Source: an uncultured Eggerthellaceae bacterium
Lineage (GTDB): Bacteria > Actinomycetota > Coriobacteriia > Coriobacteriales > Eggerthellaceae
Assembly: GCA_910588985.1 (NCBI GenBank)
Contig: CAJURO010000024.1
Span: forward strand, 1 to 26,667
Reading direction: 5' to 3'
Length of the DNA: 26,667 nt
The notes below the pieces were generated by a model. That model ran no database searches and was not told where the DNA came from. It was given only the letters and a program-made list of their open reading frames with translations. Below are positions 7,752 through 15,624 of this stretch, piece by piece. Position 1 is the stretch's first letter; each line of letters starts with the position of its first letter. A program made the translations under genes and the position numbers.

Positions 7752-8915
7752 ATGTCTATTTCAGAAGAGTCGCTTGACGCGCATAGATCTTGGGCTGGCA
7801 AGCTTGATACTACGCCCAAGATGGATATCCGTACCCGCTATGATCTGGCTGTCGCATACACGCCTGGCGTTGCTGCGCCCTGCGTGGCGATTTCTGAGAA
7901 CCCAGATGATGTGTATACGTACACGATGAAGGGGAATACCGTTGCCGTCGTTACCGATGGGAGTGCGGTGCTTGGGCTTGGCAACATCGGCCCTGAGGCT
8001 GCATTGCCTGTGATGGAGGGCAAATGCGCTCTCTTCAAAACGTTCGCGAACGTGAATGCGTTCCCGATCTGCCTTGATACCCAAGACACTGACGAGATCA
8101 TACGTGCGTGCACGCAGATCGCTCCTGTCTTCGGTGGCATCAACCTCGAGGATATCTCAGCTCCTCGCTGCTTCGAGATCGAAGAGCGTCTGAACGACCT
8201 GCTCGATATCCCCGTCTTTCATGATGATCAGCATGGCACGGCTATCGTGGTGCTCTCGGCGCTCATCAATTCGCTGAGGCTCGTGGGTAAAGAAGCTCAG
8301 GATGCGCGTGTCGTCATCAGCGGCGCAGGAGCTGCTGGGATCGCCATTGCGAAGCTGCTGCTCTCCTACGGCTTCGAGCATATCATCATGTGCTCTTCGC
8401 GTGGGATCGTCTCTTCCAAGACCGAAGGGATCAACGATGCGCAGCGCGCCATGCTCGAGTTCACGAACCTTGATGATATGTCTGGCACGCTTGCCGACGC
8501 GCTCGTAGGCGCGGATATCTTCATCGGCGTCTCTGCGCCGGGCATCGTCACGCGTGCGATGGTTGAATCGATGAGCAAGGATGCTATCGTGTTCGCCATG
8601 GCGAACCCTGTTCCTGAGATCTATCCAGAAGATGCGCTTGCTGCTGGCGCTGTTGTGGTCGGGACGGGCCGAAGCGACTTCCCCAACCAAGTGAACAACG
8701 TCATCGCCTTCCCTGGCATCTTCAAAGGCGCGCTTGAAGCGCATGCAGAGCGCATCACCAATGACATGAAGCTTGCCTCGGCACGCGCTCTCGCATCACT
8801 TGTGAGCGATGAGGAGCTTGCGCCTGATTTCGTCATGCCCGACCCATTTGACCCGCGCGTGGCTGATGCGGTGGCGAAGGCCGTTTCTGCGTGCGTGGAC
8901 TCTTCGCGAGACTGA
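7752..8915 (+). CDS. NAD(P)-dependent malic enzyme
   Basis: Malic enzyme oxidatively decarboxylates malate to pyruvate and CO2. The 387-residue length fits the short bacterial form. Visible features are Tyr36 in AYTPGV, Lys91 in EGKCALFK, the divalent-metal residues in NLEDISAPRCFEIE (about 133-142) and FHDDQHGTA (Asp159), and a dinucleotide-binding SGAGAAG at about 190-196. No fused phosphotransacetylase-like domain is present. I used the ATG at 7752, with AGGG upstream, rather than the in-frame GTG two codons earlier. It lies 12 bases after the fumarase beta gene, so fumarate, malate and pyruvate conversion are encoded together. Whether it prefers NAD or NADP is not decidable here. Confidence 0.95.
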   Translation: MSISEESLDAHRSWAGKLDTTPKMDIRTRYDLAVAYTPGVAAPCVAISENPDDVYTYTMKGNTVAVVTDGSAVLGLGNIGPEAALPVMEGKCALFKTFANVNAFPICLDTQDTDEIIRACTQIAPVFGGINLEDISAPRCFEIEERLNDLLDIPVFHDDQHGTAIVVLSALINSLRLVGKEAQDARVVISGAGAAGIAIAKLLLSYGFEHIIMCSSRGIVSSKTEGINDAQRAMLEFTNLDDMSGTLADALVGADIFIGVSAPGIVTRAMVESMSKDAIVFAMANPVPEIYPEDALAAGAVVVGTGRSDFPNQVNNVIAFPGIFKGALEAHAERITNDMKLASARALASLVSDEELAPDFVMPDPFDPRVADAVAKAVSACVDSSRD

Positions 8916-8920
8916 TCGAG

Positions 8921-9679
8921 ATGGATCGAAGCACGCTCAAGATCAACAGTGCGGGCTCGTATCCAGGTGCCTTCATCACGTTTGAGGGCGGGGATGGAGC
9001 TGGCAAGTCGACGCATATGCATTTTCTTGGGAATGTGCTGCGTGATCTGGGGTTCAGCGTGCTCAACATCCGCGAGCCGGGGGGTACGTCCATAGGCGAG
9101 CAGCTGCGTGCCATTCTTCTCGATCCGCTCAATCCCGAGATGACAGCTCGTGCAGAATTGCTCATCTATGAGGCAGCTCGTGCACAGCTCGTCTCTGAGG
9201 TCATCCGCCCTGCTCTTGCAGCGGGAAAGATCGTCCTGTGCGATCGTTTCACTGATTCCACGCTTGCATACCAAGGCTATACGCGAGGGATCGACCTTGG
9301 GTTCATCGAGGAGATGAGCGCCTTCGCCACTGATGGGATCGCTCCAGATAAGACCATCTTGATCACTTGCGCCGATCGCGAAGCACGGCGCGACCGCGTG
9401 GGAAGACGTGAGGCAGCAGATCGGATCGATGCGGAAAGCGACGAGTTCCATCGCAGCGTTGGTGAAGCATTCTTTACGATCGCCCAGAACGCGCCTGAGC
9501 GCATCGCCATCGTTGACTCTTCAGGCACTCATGCCGAGACGGCTCGCCAGATACTCAAAGCGCTTTCGGATCTGTTCCCGTGGCTTTCAGATGGCACTGT
9601 CGACCTTGAAGGCTGTCTCGCCCTCTATGATCGCGCACATGATAAGTCGATGCGCATCTGCGCGGATGCGAAGGAATAA
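8921..9679 (+). CDS. tmk: Thymidylate kinase
   Basis: Tmk phosphorylates dTMP to dTDP. The 252-residue product shows Walker A FEGGDGAGKST (residues 21-31), the substrate motif REPGGTSIGEQLR, the DRF motif in LCDRFTDSTLAYQGYTRG (about 107-124) and an Arg-rich lid RRDRVGRREAADRI. The start chosen is the ATG at 8921, five bases past the malic enzyme stop; the ribosome site is weak. A GTG start at 8891 inside malic enzyme is possible. The chain runs about 40 residues longer than E. coli Tmk because of an N-terminal extension and a C-terminal helix region. Its neighbour holB is a frequent partner of tmk in bacteria. Confidence 0.95.
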   Translation: MDRSTLKINSAGSYPGAFITFEGGDGAGKSTHMHFLGNVLRDLGFSVLNIREPGGTSIGEQLRAILLDPLNPEMTARAELLIYEAARAQLVSEVIRPALAAGKIVLCDRFTDSTLAYQGYTRGIDLGFIEEMSAFATDGIAPDKTILITCADREARRDRVGRREAADRIDAESDEFHRSVGEAFFTIAQNAPERIAIVDSSGTHAETARQILKALSDLFPWLSDGTVDLEGCLALYDRAHDKSMRICADAKE

Positions 9680-9701
9680 GGAGCGAGGCGGCAAGAGCTC
9701 T

Positions 9702-10871
9702 ATGGCAGATGCATTCGATACCATATTGGGTCAGCCCAAAGTTCGCGACCTTTTGCGTGCAAGCGTGCAAAATGAGCGAACAACGCATGCCTACCTCTTC
9801 ACGGGTCCTGCAGGTTCCAACAAGACGCAGTCAGCCTTTGCCCTTGCGCAGGCTCTTCTCTGTCCCAAGGGAGCGCATGGCCCTCGTGGTGGTGTCTGTG
9901 GCGCTTGTGAGAGTTGCACGCGCATTCGCAGGAAAACGCATCCAGACGTTCATTTCTTCGAGCCTGCTGGCGTCAACGGCTATCTTATCGAGCAAATCAG
10001 GGATATCGTCTCGGACGTCTCGCTCGCGCCCATCCAGGGCAACCTTAAGGTCTATATCCTTGACCGTGTCGACCTTCTTGGAACGAGCGCCGCGAACGCA
10101 TTCCTCAAAACGCTTGAGGAGCCACCTGAGAACGTTGTGCTTATCCTTCTTGGTCGAACGCGAGAGAGCGTTCTGCCGACGATCGTCTCGCGCTGCCAGA
10201 TCATCCCGTTTCGGCATATCCCTCCAAGCGAGGCTGCAGGCATCGTGAGCCAGAATACCGGTGCGGATATCGAGCGGTCTCAGCAGGCTATCGAGGCCTG
10301 CTCTGGCTCTATCTCGAAAGCGGTGCAGTTCCTCAAGTCCTCGGGGAATGCTCATTTGCAATTCAGGAGCACTATCTTGCGCATCTTAGGGCGCATAGAT
10401 GCGCTCGACGATTGGCAGGTTGTCTGTGCCGCACGCGAGATACTCGAGAAGTCGAAGGCACCGCTTGATGACGTGCGCATCCGCCTTGAGGAGGATCTTG
10501 CGAAGAATGCGGACTTTCTTGCGAAGTCTGCTATACGCCAGGTTGAGGCACAGAACAAGCGCACTTTGAGCGCGCAGGCTCAGGAGTATCTCAAAGAAGC
10601 TTTCGCGATCATCGCGTCTTGGCTACGTGATATCGCGTGCGTTTGCGCAGGAACATCAGAGCTTATCATCAATACCGATCATACGGCCGAGATCGAGGCG
10701 CTTGCATACATGACGACCTACCCGCGAGCCATGGCCGCTGTCGTCGCAATCCAGAAAACCAAGAAGATGCTGGACTATAATGTGTCTCCAGAAACGTGTC
10801 TCGATCGAGTCCTATTCGACGTAAGAGAGGTCTTCAAGGGTGAAGGTCGCACCAATCAACTTACCGTATAA
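9702..10871 (+). CDS. holB: DNA polymerase III clamp-loader delta-prime subunit
   Basis: The 389-residue AAA+ protein has the clamp-loader layout: GQPKVRDLLRASVQ near the N terminus, a nucleotide loop GPAGSNKT (35-42), a four-Cys zinc module (Cys54, Cys66, Cys69, Cys72), DRVDLLGTSAANAFLKTLEEPP and the SRC motif in IVSRCQIIPF. It belongs to the complex that loads the sliding clamp during replication. The P-loop glycine before Lys41 is replaced by Asn, which agrees with a delta-prime role because that subunit often does not hydrolyse ATP. The start at 9702 sits 22 bases after tmk with AAGGAG-like sequence further upstream. The last 32 bases overlap ricT. Confidence 0.93.
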   Translation: MADAFDTILGQPKVRDLLRASVQNERTTHAYLFTGPAGSNKTQSAFALAQALLCPKGAHGPRGGVCGACESCTRIRRKTHPDVHFFEPAGVNGYLIEQIRDIVSDVSLAPIQGNLKVYILDRVDLLGTSAANAFLKTLEEPPENVVLILLGRTRESVLPTIVSRCQIIPFRHIPPSEAAGIVSQNTGADIERSQQAIEACSGSISKAVQFLKSSGNAHLQFRSTILRILGRIDALDDWQVVCAAREILEKSKAPLDDVRIRLEEDLAKNADFLAKSAIRQVEAQNKRTLSAQAQEYLKEAFAIIASWLRDIACVCAGTSELIINTDHTAEIEALAYMTTYPRAMAAVVAIQKTKKMLDYNVSPETCLDRVLFDVREVFKGEGRTNQLTV

Positions 10872-12219
10872 CGTAAAGACCCTGTGGTTCGATCCGCAGG
10901 GATTAGACATAGTCGCAGCAGATGCTGTCGTTGTCGAGACTGCACGCGGTCGTGAGCTTGGAAGAGCTGCTTCTGATCTGATCGAGGTCTCAGATGAGGA
11001 CATCGCTCAGCTCAAAAGCCCTCTCAAGCCCGTTGTGCGTCTTGCCACCGAAGAGGATCTCGAGCGTGCGAAAGAGATGGAGAAGCGCGGGCGCGAGGCT
11101 ATGCCTGTGTTCAAGGAGCTCGCACGCGAGACGAGCGAGGATATGCATCCGGTATCGGTCGAGTTCCTGCTCGAAGGCGATAAGGCGATCTTCTACTTCG
11201 AAGCTGAAGAGCGCATCGATTTTCGCGACCTTGTTCGTCAGCTTGCCTCGCGCTTCCACGTGCGTGTCGACATGCGTCAGATCGGCGTACGCGATGAAGC
11301 ACGCATCGTTGGCGGTCTTGGGCACTGTGGCCAGATGGTCTGCTGCAAGCGACTTGGCGGTGAGTTCAAGCCTGTCTCCATTCGCATGGCAAAGGATCAG
11401 GACCTCTCCCTGAATCAGCAGAAGATTTCAGGGCTTTGCGGGCGGCTCATGTGCTGCCTTCGCTATGAGAACGAGATCTACAAGGAGTTCAACAAGCATG
11501 CTCCTAAGGTTGGCGCTGAAGTGCAAACGCCCGATGGACCCGCAAAGGTGACCGAGCATGATGTTCCTCGTGACTCCGTTGTGGTGAAAGTGTCCGATGA
11601 GCCTGCGGTGAAGGTGCCGATCTCTGCATTCGAGAAACCTGAAGAGGGGTCTCGTCCGAGCGTCATCACGCAAGAAGGATGGGATGAGGTCCATGCCAAG
11701 GAGGATTCGATCTTCCCAGGCGTTTCCGAGATATTCCCAACAGCACGCTTCACAGGTACCGACAAGCTTGGTACGGGCGAAGTCGTGCATCACGGTGATG
11801 GCAGTAAGCCTACGCAGGCAACCAAGCAGTCAGGCAAGCCACGACGTTCTTCGAAGAGTAAGTCGTCATCGAGCGCGAAAGCTGATCCGAAACGCACCCC
11901 TCGCAGACGCAGCACGAAGATCAGCGCGAATGGCGAGGGAGAAACGAAGAGAACGGTCTCCACGCAGCAGAAACGCTCAACATCTCAGCGAAAAGGCGCC
12001 GATCAGAAGCAAAAGGAAGCGTCGACATCAAAGAGGAAGCAAAAGGTAGTTCGCACAAGCAATGGCGCTCGCCCTGGCCAGCGTTCCTCAGCGCTCTCGC
12101 GCTCGAACGCAGCAGAGACGAAAGAAGCCGCGAAGACAGATGCTTCTAAGAGCACAGCGAAGAACCACAATCGCCGTCCTCGGAAACGGCGCGCACCGAA
12201 GAAGGATGTTGAGGAGTAG
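10840..12219 (+). CDS. ricT: PSP1-domain protein RicT (YaaT-like)
   Basis: RicT is part of the RicA/F/T (Y) complex that in Bacillus binds Fe-S clusters and promotes RNase Y-dependent RNA maturation. The PSP1 C-terminal region is clear: RVDMRQIGVRDEARIVGGLGHCG, then Cys163, Cys168 and Cys169, then Cys200, Cys205 and Cys206 in GLCGRLMCCLRYE, spaced for cluster binding. The protein has 459 residues, far longer than Bacillus RicT (about 275), because residues from about 325 onward are a Ser/Lys/Arg-rich, disordered-looking tail. The start is a GTG at 10840 inside the end of holB, so translation is probably coupled. holB-ricT adjacency is also found in Bacillus. The stop abuts pncB directly. Confidence 0.93.
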   Translation: MKVAPINLPYNVKTLWFDPQGLDIVAADAVVVETARGRELGRAASDLIEVSDEDIAQLKSPLKPVVRLATEEDLERAKEMEKRGREAMPVFKELARETSEDMHPVSVEFLLEGDKAIFYFEAEERIDFRDLVRQLASRFHVRVDMRQIGVRDEARIVGGLGHCGQMVCCKRLGGEFKPVSIRMAKDQDLSLNQQKISGLCGRLMCCLRYENEIYKEFNKHAPKVGAEVQTPDGPAKVTEHDVPRDSVVVKVSDEPAVKVPISAFEKPEEGSRPSVITQEGWDEVHAKEDSIFPGVSEIFPTARFTGTDKLGTGEVVHHGDGSKPTQATKQSGKPRRSSKSKSSSSAKADPKRTPRRRSTKISANGEGETKRTVSTQQKRSTSQRKGADQKQKEASTSKRKQKVVRTSNGARPGQRSSALSRSNAAETKEAAKTDASKSTAKNHNRRPRKRRAPKKDVEE

Positions 12220-13695
12220 ATGCCGAACACAGGATGCATGCACACGGATTGGTCCCTTTATACCGACCTTTATCAACTGACTATGGCGCAGGGCTATCTT
12301 GGGGCTGGCAAGCGAGATGAGCGTGCGGCCTTCACGATGTATTTTCGTGATTATCCCTTTGAAGGGGGATATGCGATCGCATGCGGGATGAGCCAGCTGG
12401 CCGATATCCTCGAGGAATACACGTTCACCGATTCCGACCTTGATTATCTGCGCGGTTTAGAGGCACCAGCGGGGGGACGCTTGTTTAGCGAGGAATTCCT
12501 CGATTACCTTGGCAAGATGGAGCTTGACCTTGATATCGATGCCGTGCCTGAAGGGACGGTCGTCTTTCCGCATGAGCCGATCCTGCGCGTGACAGGCCCG
12601 ATCATGCATTGTCAGATGATAGAGACTACGCTCCTTAACGTTGTGGCCTTCCAAACGCTCATCGCAACGAAGAGCGCACGTGTCTGCCAGGCAGCTGGTT
12701 CGGCTCCCGTAGCTGAGTTCGGGCTGCGTCGTGCGCAGGGGCTTGGTGGTGCATGGGCAAGTCGTGCAGCCTATGTAGGCGGCTGTGCTTCAACGTCGAA
12801 CTTGCTTGCAGGCAAGCTTTTCGATATTCCCGTCTCGGGGACTCATGCGCATTCCTGGGTGATGTCGTTTCCCGATGAGCTGACAGCCTTTCGCTCGTAT
12901 GTTGAGCAGTTTCCAGGCAACGCAACGCTGCTTGTCGATACCTATGATGTCGAGCAGGGAGTAGCGAATGCCATTACGGTAGCACGCGAGATGCGTGCAC
13001 GTGGGGAAGGGCTTGCGGGGGTTCGCATCGATTCAGGTGACTTGTCCTGGCTTGCCAAGCAGGCGCGCTCGATGCTCGATGATGCGGGCTTTCCCGATGT
13101 CAAGATCGTCCTCTCAAATGATCTCGATGAGCACACGATCTCATCCATTCGAGCTGAAGGGACACCAGTTGACGCATGGGGCGTGGGCACCAAGCTTGCA
13201 ACTGCGTATGAGCAGCCTACCCTTGGAGGGGTCTACAAGCTCTCTGCTATTCAAGATGCGAAGACGGGAAAATGGGTTGACAAGCTCAAGATATCCGAGT
13301 CTTTGAGCAAGCTCACCACGCCAGGTGTGCTTGACGTGCGTCGTTACTACAATGAAGAGGGAACGATCGCGGGCGACATGGTCTTTGACATCGAAGCGGG
13401 CGTCGATGAGCACGAGGTGATCGTTGACCCGCTCGATTCGCTGCGCCGCAAAGATCTGAGCGGCAAGCAGTTCAAGACCTTGTTCAAGCCGCTTTGCCGA
13501 AAAGGCAAGGTCGTGCTTGATGATGCGGATCGGAGTGCACGCAAGGCGCGTGAGCGCTGCTTCGCAGGGCTCGTTGAGCTTGATGAGACGCAGCTTCGCA
13601 TGTTGAACCCTCATACCTATCCCGTCGGCCTTGAGCGAGGATTGCATGAGCGCCGACAAGCGCTCGTGGCGCAGCTTCGCAAGATCGATGACTGA
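12220..13695 (+). CDS. pncB: Nicotinate phosphoribosyltransferase
   Basis: PncB joins nicotinate to PRPP to give nicotinate mononucleotide in the Preiss-Handler NAD salvage route. The 491-residue product starts with the typical SLYTDLYQLTMAQGY, and shows EFGLRRAQG, the GTHAHSWVMSF motif near the middle of the chain, LLVDTYDV and GVRIDSGDLSWLAKQ, all hallmark phosphoribosyltransferase stretches. Length fits the longer Gram-positive class. The start follows the ricT stop with no gap, using GAGGAG inside the end of ricT; a second ATG six codons later (12238) is an alternative because the family homology begins there. Confidence 0.95.
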   Translation: MPNTGCMHTDWSLYTDLYQLTMAQGYLGAGKRDERAAFTMYFRDYPFEGGYAIACGMSQLADILEEYTFTDSDLDYLRGLEAPAGGRLFSEEFLDYLGKMELDLDIDAVPEGTVVFPHEPILRVTGPIMHCQMIETTLLNVVAFQTLIATKSARVCQAAGSAPVAEFGLRRAQGLGGAWASRAAYVGGCASTSNLLAGKLFDIPVSGTHAHSWVMSFPDELTAFRSYVEQFPGNATLLVDTYDVEQGVANAITVAREMRARGEGLAGVRIDSGDLSWLAKQARSMLDDAGFPDVKIVLSNDLDEHTISSIRAEGTPVDAWGVGTKLATAYEQPTLGGVYKLSAIQDAKTGKWVDKLKISESLSKLTTPGVLDVRRYYNEEGTIAGDMVFDIEAGVDEHEVIVDPLDSLRRKDLSGKQFKTLFKPLCRKGKVVLDDADRSARKARERCFAGLVELDETQLRMLNPHTYPVGLERGLHERRQALVAQLRKIDD

Positions 13696-13740
13696 CCGCT
13701 GCGTTGAAGCACGCAGATGACAAGAGGAAAAGGAGCACCC

Positions 13741-14667
13741 ATGCATGAATGCAGGCTTGTGATCGATTCGTGTTGCGACCTTCCAAACGACCTGGTCGAT
13801 TGGGACGGCGTCACGTTGCTCAAATTCGACTACATCCTTGACGGTGGCACATTCTCGGACGATCTTTTCCAAAGCGTTGCACCCGAGGCGTTCTTTGGTG
13901 CGATGCGCAAAGGCGCTGAGCCTACAACGTCGCAGCTTTCGATGCAAACGCTTACAGAGCTGTTCGAGGATCTGGCGAAAGAAGGGACGCCAACCGTCTA
14001 CCTTTCATTCTCAAGCGGGCTTTCGGGAAGCTTCGATGTTGCCTCCCTTGTGCGTGACCGCATCAAGCAGGACTATCCTGACTTCGAACTCTATATCGTT
14101 GATACGAAGCTCGCATCGATCGCCGAAGGGCTCTTCGTGTTCGAGGCTGTCAAGCAGTGGGAACGAGGGTTGAGCGCGAAGGAGCTTGCGAACTGGGCTG
14201 AAGAGGCGAGGTATTTCGTTGATTGTCAATTCATGGTCGAGGACCTTGATACCTTGCGACGCGGTGGCAGGATCCCTGGTTCAGTGGCAGTTGCAGGGGC
14301 TGCGCTTGACGTGAAGCCGATGCTCACGATCGACGTGGACGGCAAGCTTGCACTTTCTGGAGTAGCGCGTGGGCGCAAGAAAGGCCTCAAGCTGCTCGCC
14401 GATTATTATGCGAAGAACGTTGCGCACAACGAGTACGACAACTATGTGACCATTGGATCGTCCGATGCCCCCAAGGACCTTCAGCGCTTGCGCGAGCTTC
14501 TTGAAAAGGTCGATGACAGCATCATCTTCATCGAATCGAGCATTGGCCCTGTCATTGGCTCGCATGTAGGTCCTGGGATGGTGGCTGTGGCGTTTTGGGG
14601 CAGTGACAAGCGCGAGAAGATGTCCATGACCGATCGAATCGCTAAGCGTGTCAGAGGAGAGAAGTAG
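13741..14667 (+). CDS. DegV family fatty-acid-binding protein
   Basis: DegV proteins bind a single fatty acid; in Firmicutes the FakB members deliver it to fatty acid kinase FakA. The 308-residue product begins LVIDSCCDLPNDL and has PTTSQLS (about 61-67), YLSFSSGLSGSFDVA with the lipid-carboxylate-binding serines, and EDLDTLRRGGRIPGSVAVAGAALDVKPML, all diagnostic. I chose the ATG at 13741 because AAGGAG precedes it at ideal spacing; the in-frame ATG at 13717 is inferior. It lies 45 bases after pncB. No fakA-like gene is in the window, so the bound lipid and partner are unknown. The stop abuts the next gene, which has a Shine-Dalgarno inside the end of this one. Confidence 0.94.
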   Translation: MHECRLVIDSCCDLPNDLVDWDGVTLLKFDYILDGGTFSDDLFQSVAPEAFFGAMRKGAEPTTSQLSMQTLTELFEDLAKEGTPTVYLSFSSGLSGSFDVASLVRDRIKQDYPDFELYIVDTKLASIAEGLFVFEAVKQWERGLSAKELANWAEEARYFVDCQFMVEDLDTLRRGGRIPGSVAVAGAALDVKPMLTIDVDGKLALSGVARGRKKGLKLLADYYAKNVAHNEYDNYVTIGSSDAPKDLQRLRELLEKVDDSIIFIESSIGPVIGSHVGPGMVAVAFWGSDKREKMSMTDRIAKRVRGEK

Positions 14668-15621
14668 ATGAGCTGCTTTGCATACAGGGGAAACGCGCGT
14701 ATCGTTGAGATGATCCAGCCACGTTTGGAGCGTGCTGGCTTCACGCGAGAGGGCGAAGTCGAGCTCGCGGACGTTGTTCTGACGTATGGCACGACAACGA
14801 GCGAGCTTGAGGATCTCTACTTCGACGATGGCGGGATCGTTCAGGCAGCAAAGCCAAGGACGCTCCTTATCGACATGAGCCCGACGACTCCGCAATTCGC
14901 CACCGAGCTGTTCTCGCTTGCCACGATCTCTGACCTCAAGATGGTGGAGGCGCCTCTTGTCGTAACGGATGCGTTTGCCGATGATGCGCTTGCCAAGGAG
15001 AACCTCTCCTGCTTCGCAGCGGGCGAAGAGGATGCGGTAGTTGATGCTCGTGGATTGCTTGATCACATTGTAGGGGAGGTCACATTCACGGGAGGTGCAG
15101 GGAGCGCGCAGCTGGCACGTGCAATGCATACGCTCACGATGACATCTCGCATCGTGAGCTCGGTTGAGGCAGCAGCGCTCGCGCGAGCGGCTCAGAGGTC
15201 TGTGTCGCATATCGCGTGTGCCGAGGGTCCGATCCTCTCTTCGCCTATGCTCGATGCGCTTGCAAACATGCGTGAGCGACGCTTCGAGAGCGCATACACC
15301 ACCGAGATGTTCATGAGCGAATTGTCCGCAGCGATCATGTCAGCTGATGACTTCGAGATCATCATGCCCCAAGCCGAGTCGGCATTCAACATGCTTGAGC
15401 TCCTTGCGCTCATCGGAGGCGCCGACCTGAATCCTGCGGCCCTCATGCTCGTCTATGGCAATGAGAGTGATGCCACGGATTTCGGGTTGGATTGGTCGCG
15501 CGCGGAGGGGTATTTCGAGAACCTCGCGCACGAGCATGAGCATCACCACGACTTCGACCAAGATGATGATCCCGCTGATGATGGATATGATTACGACGAT
15601 TTCGACTTCTCTTCCAACTGA
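14668..15621 (+). CDS. Degenerate beta-hydroxyacid-dehydrogenase-like protein with His/Asp-rich tail
   Basis: The 317-residue product looks like a 3-hydroxyisobutyrate/6-phosphogluconate dehydrogenase family member. The match covers ADVVLTYGTTTSELEDLYF, AKPRTLLIDMSPTTPQFATEL and the hinge GGAGSAQLARAMHTLTM, followed by an all-helical C-terminal domain. However, the N-terminal nucleotide loop GxGxxG is missing (the chain begins MSCFAYRGNARIVEM), and the catalytic Lys and the Asn four residues on appear replaced (around Leu149 and Met153). It is therefore probably not an active dehydrogenase. The last 30 residues are dominated by His, Asp and Glu (from HEHEHHH at about 288). It starts immediately after the degV stop (GAGGAGA upstream) and is three bases from the radical SAM gene. 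Confidence 0.7.
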   Translation: MSCFAYRGNARIVEMIQPRLERAGFTREGEVELADVVLTYGTTTSELEDLYFDDGGIVQAAKPRTLLIDMSPTTPQFATELFSLATISDLKMVEAPLVVTDAFADDALAKENLSCFAAGEEDAVVDARGLLDHIVGEVTFTGGAGSAQLARAMHTLTMTSRIVSSVEAAALARAAQRSVSHIACAEGPILSSPMLDALANMRERRFESAYTTEMFMSELSAAIMSADDFEIIMPQAESAFNMLELLALIGGADLNPAALMLVYGNESDATDFGLDWSRAEGYFENLAHEHEHHHDFDQDDDPADDGYDYDDFDFSSN

Positions 15622-15624
15622 TCG

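Noticed and set aside
15530..15618. Sequencing or frame error as the source of the His/Asp-rich tail
   Set aside because: The frame ends at a normal stop three bases before the radical SAM start, and codon use stays like the rest of the gene.
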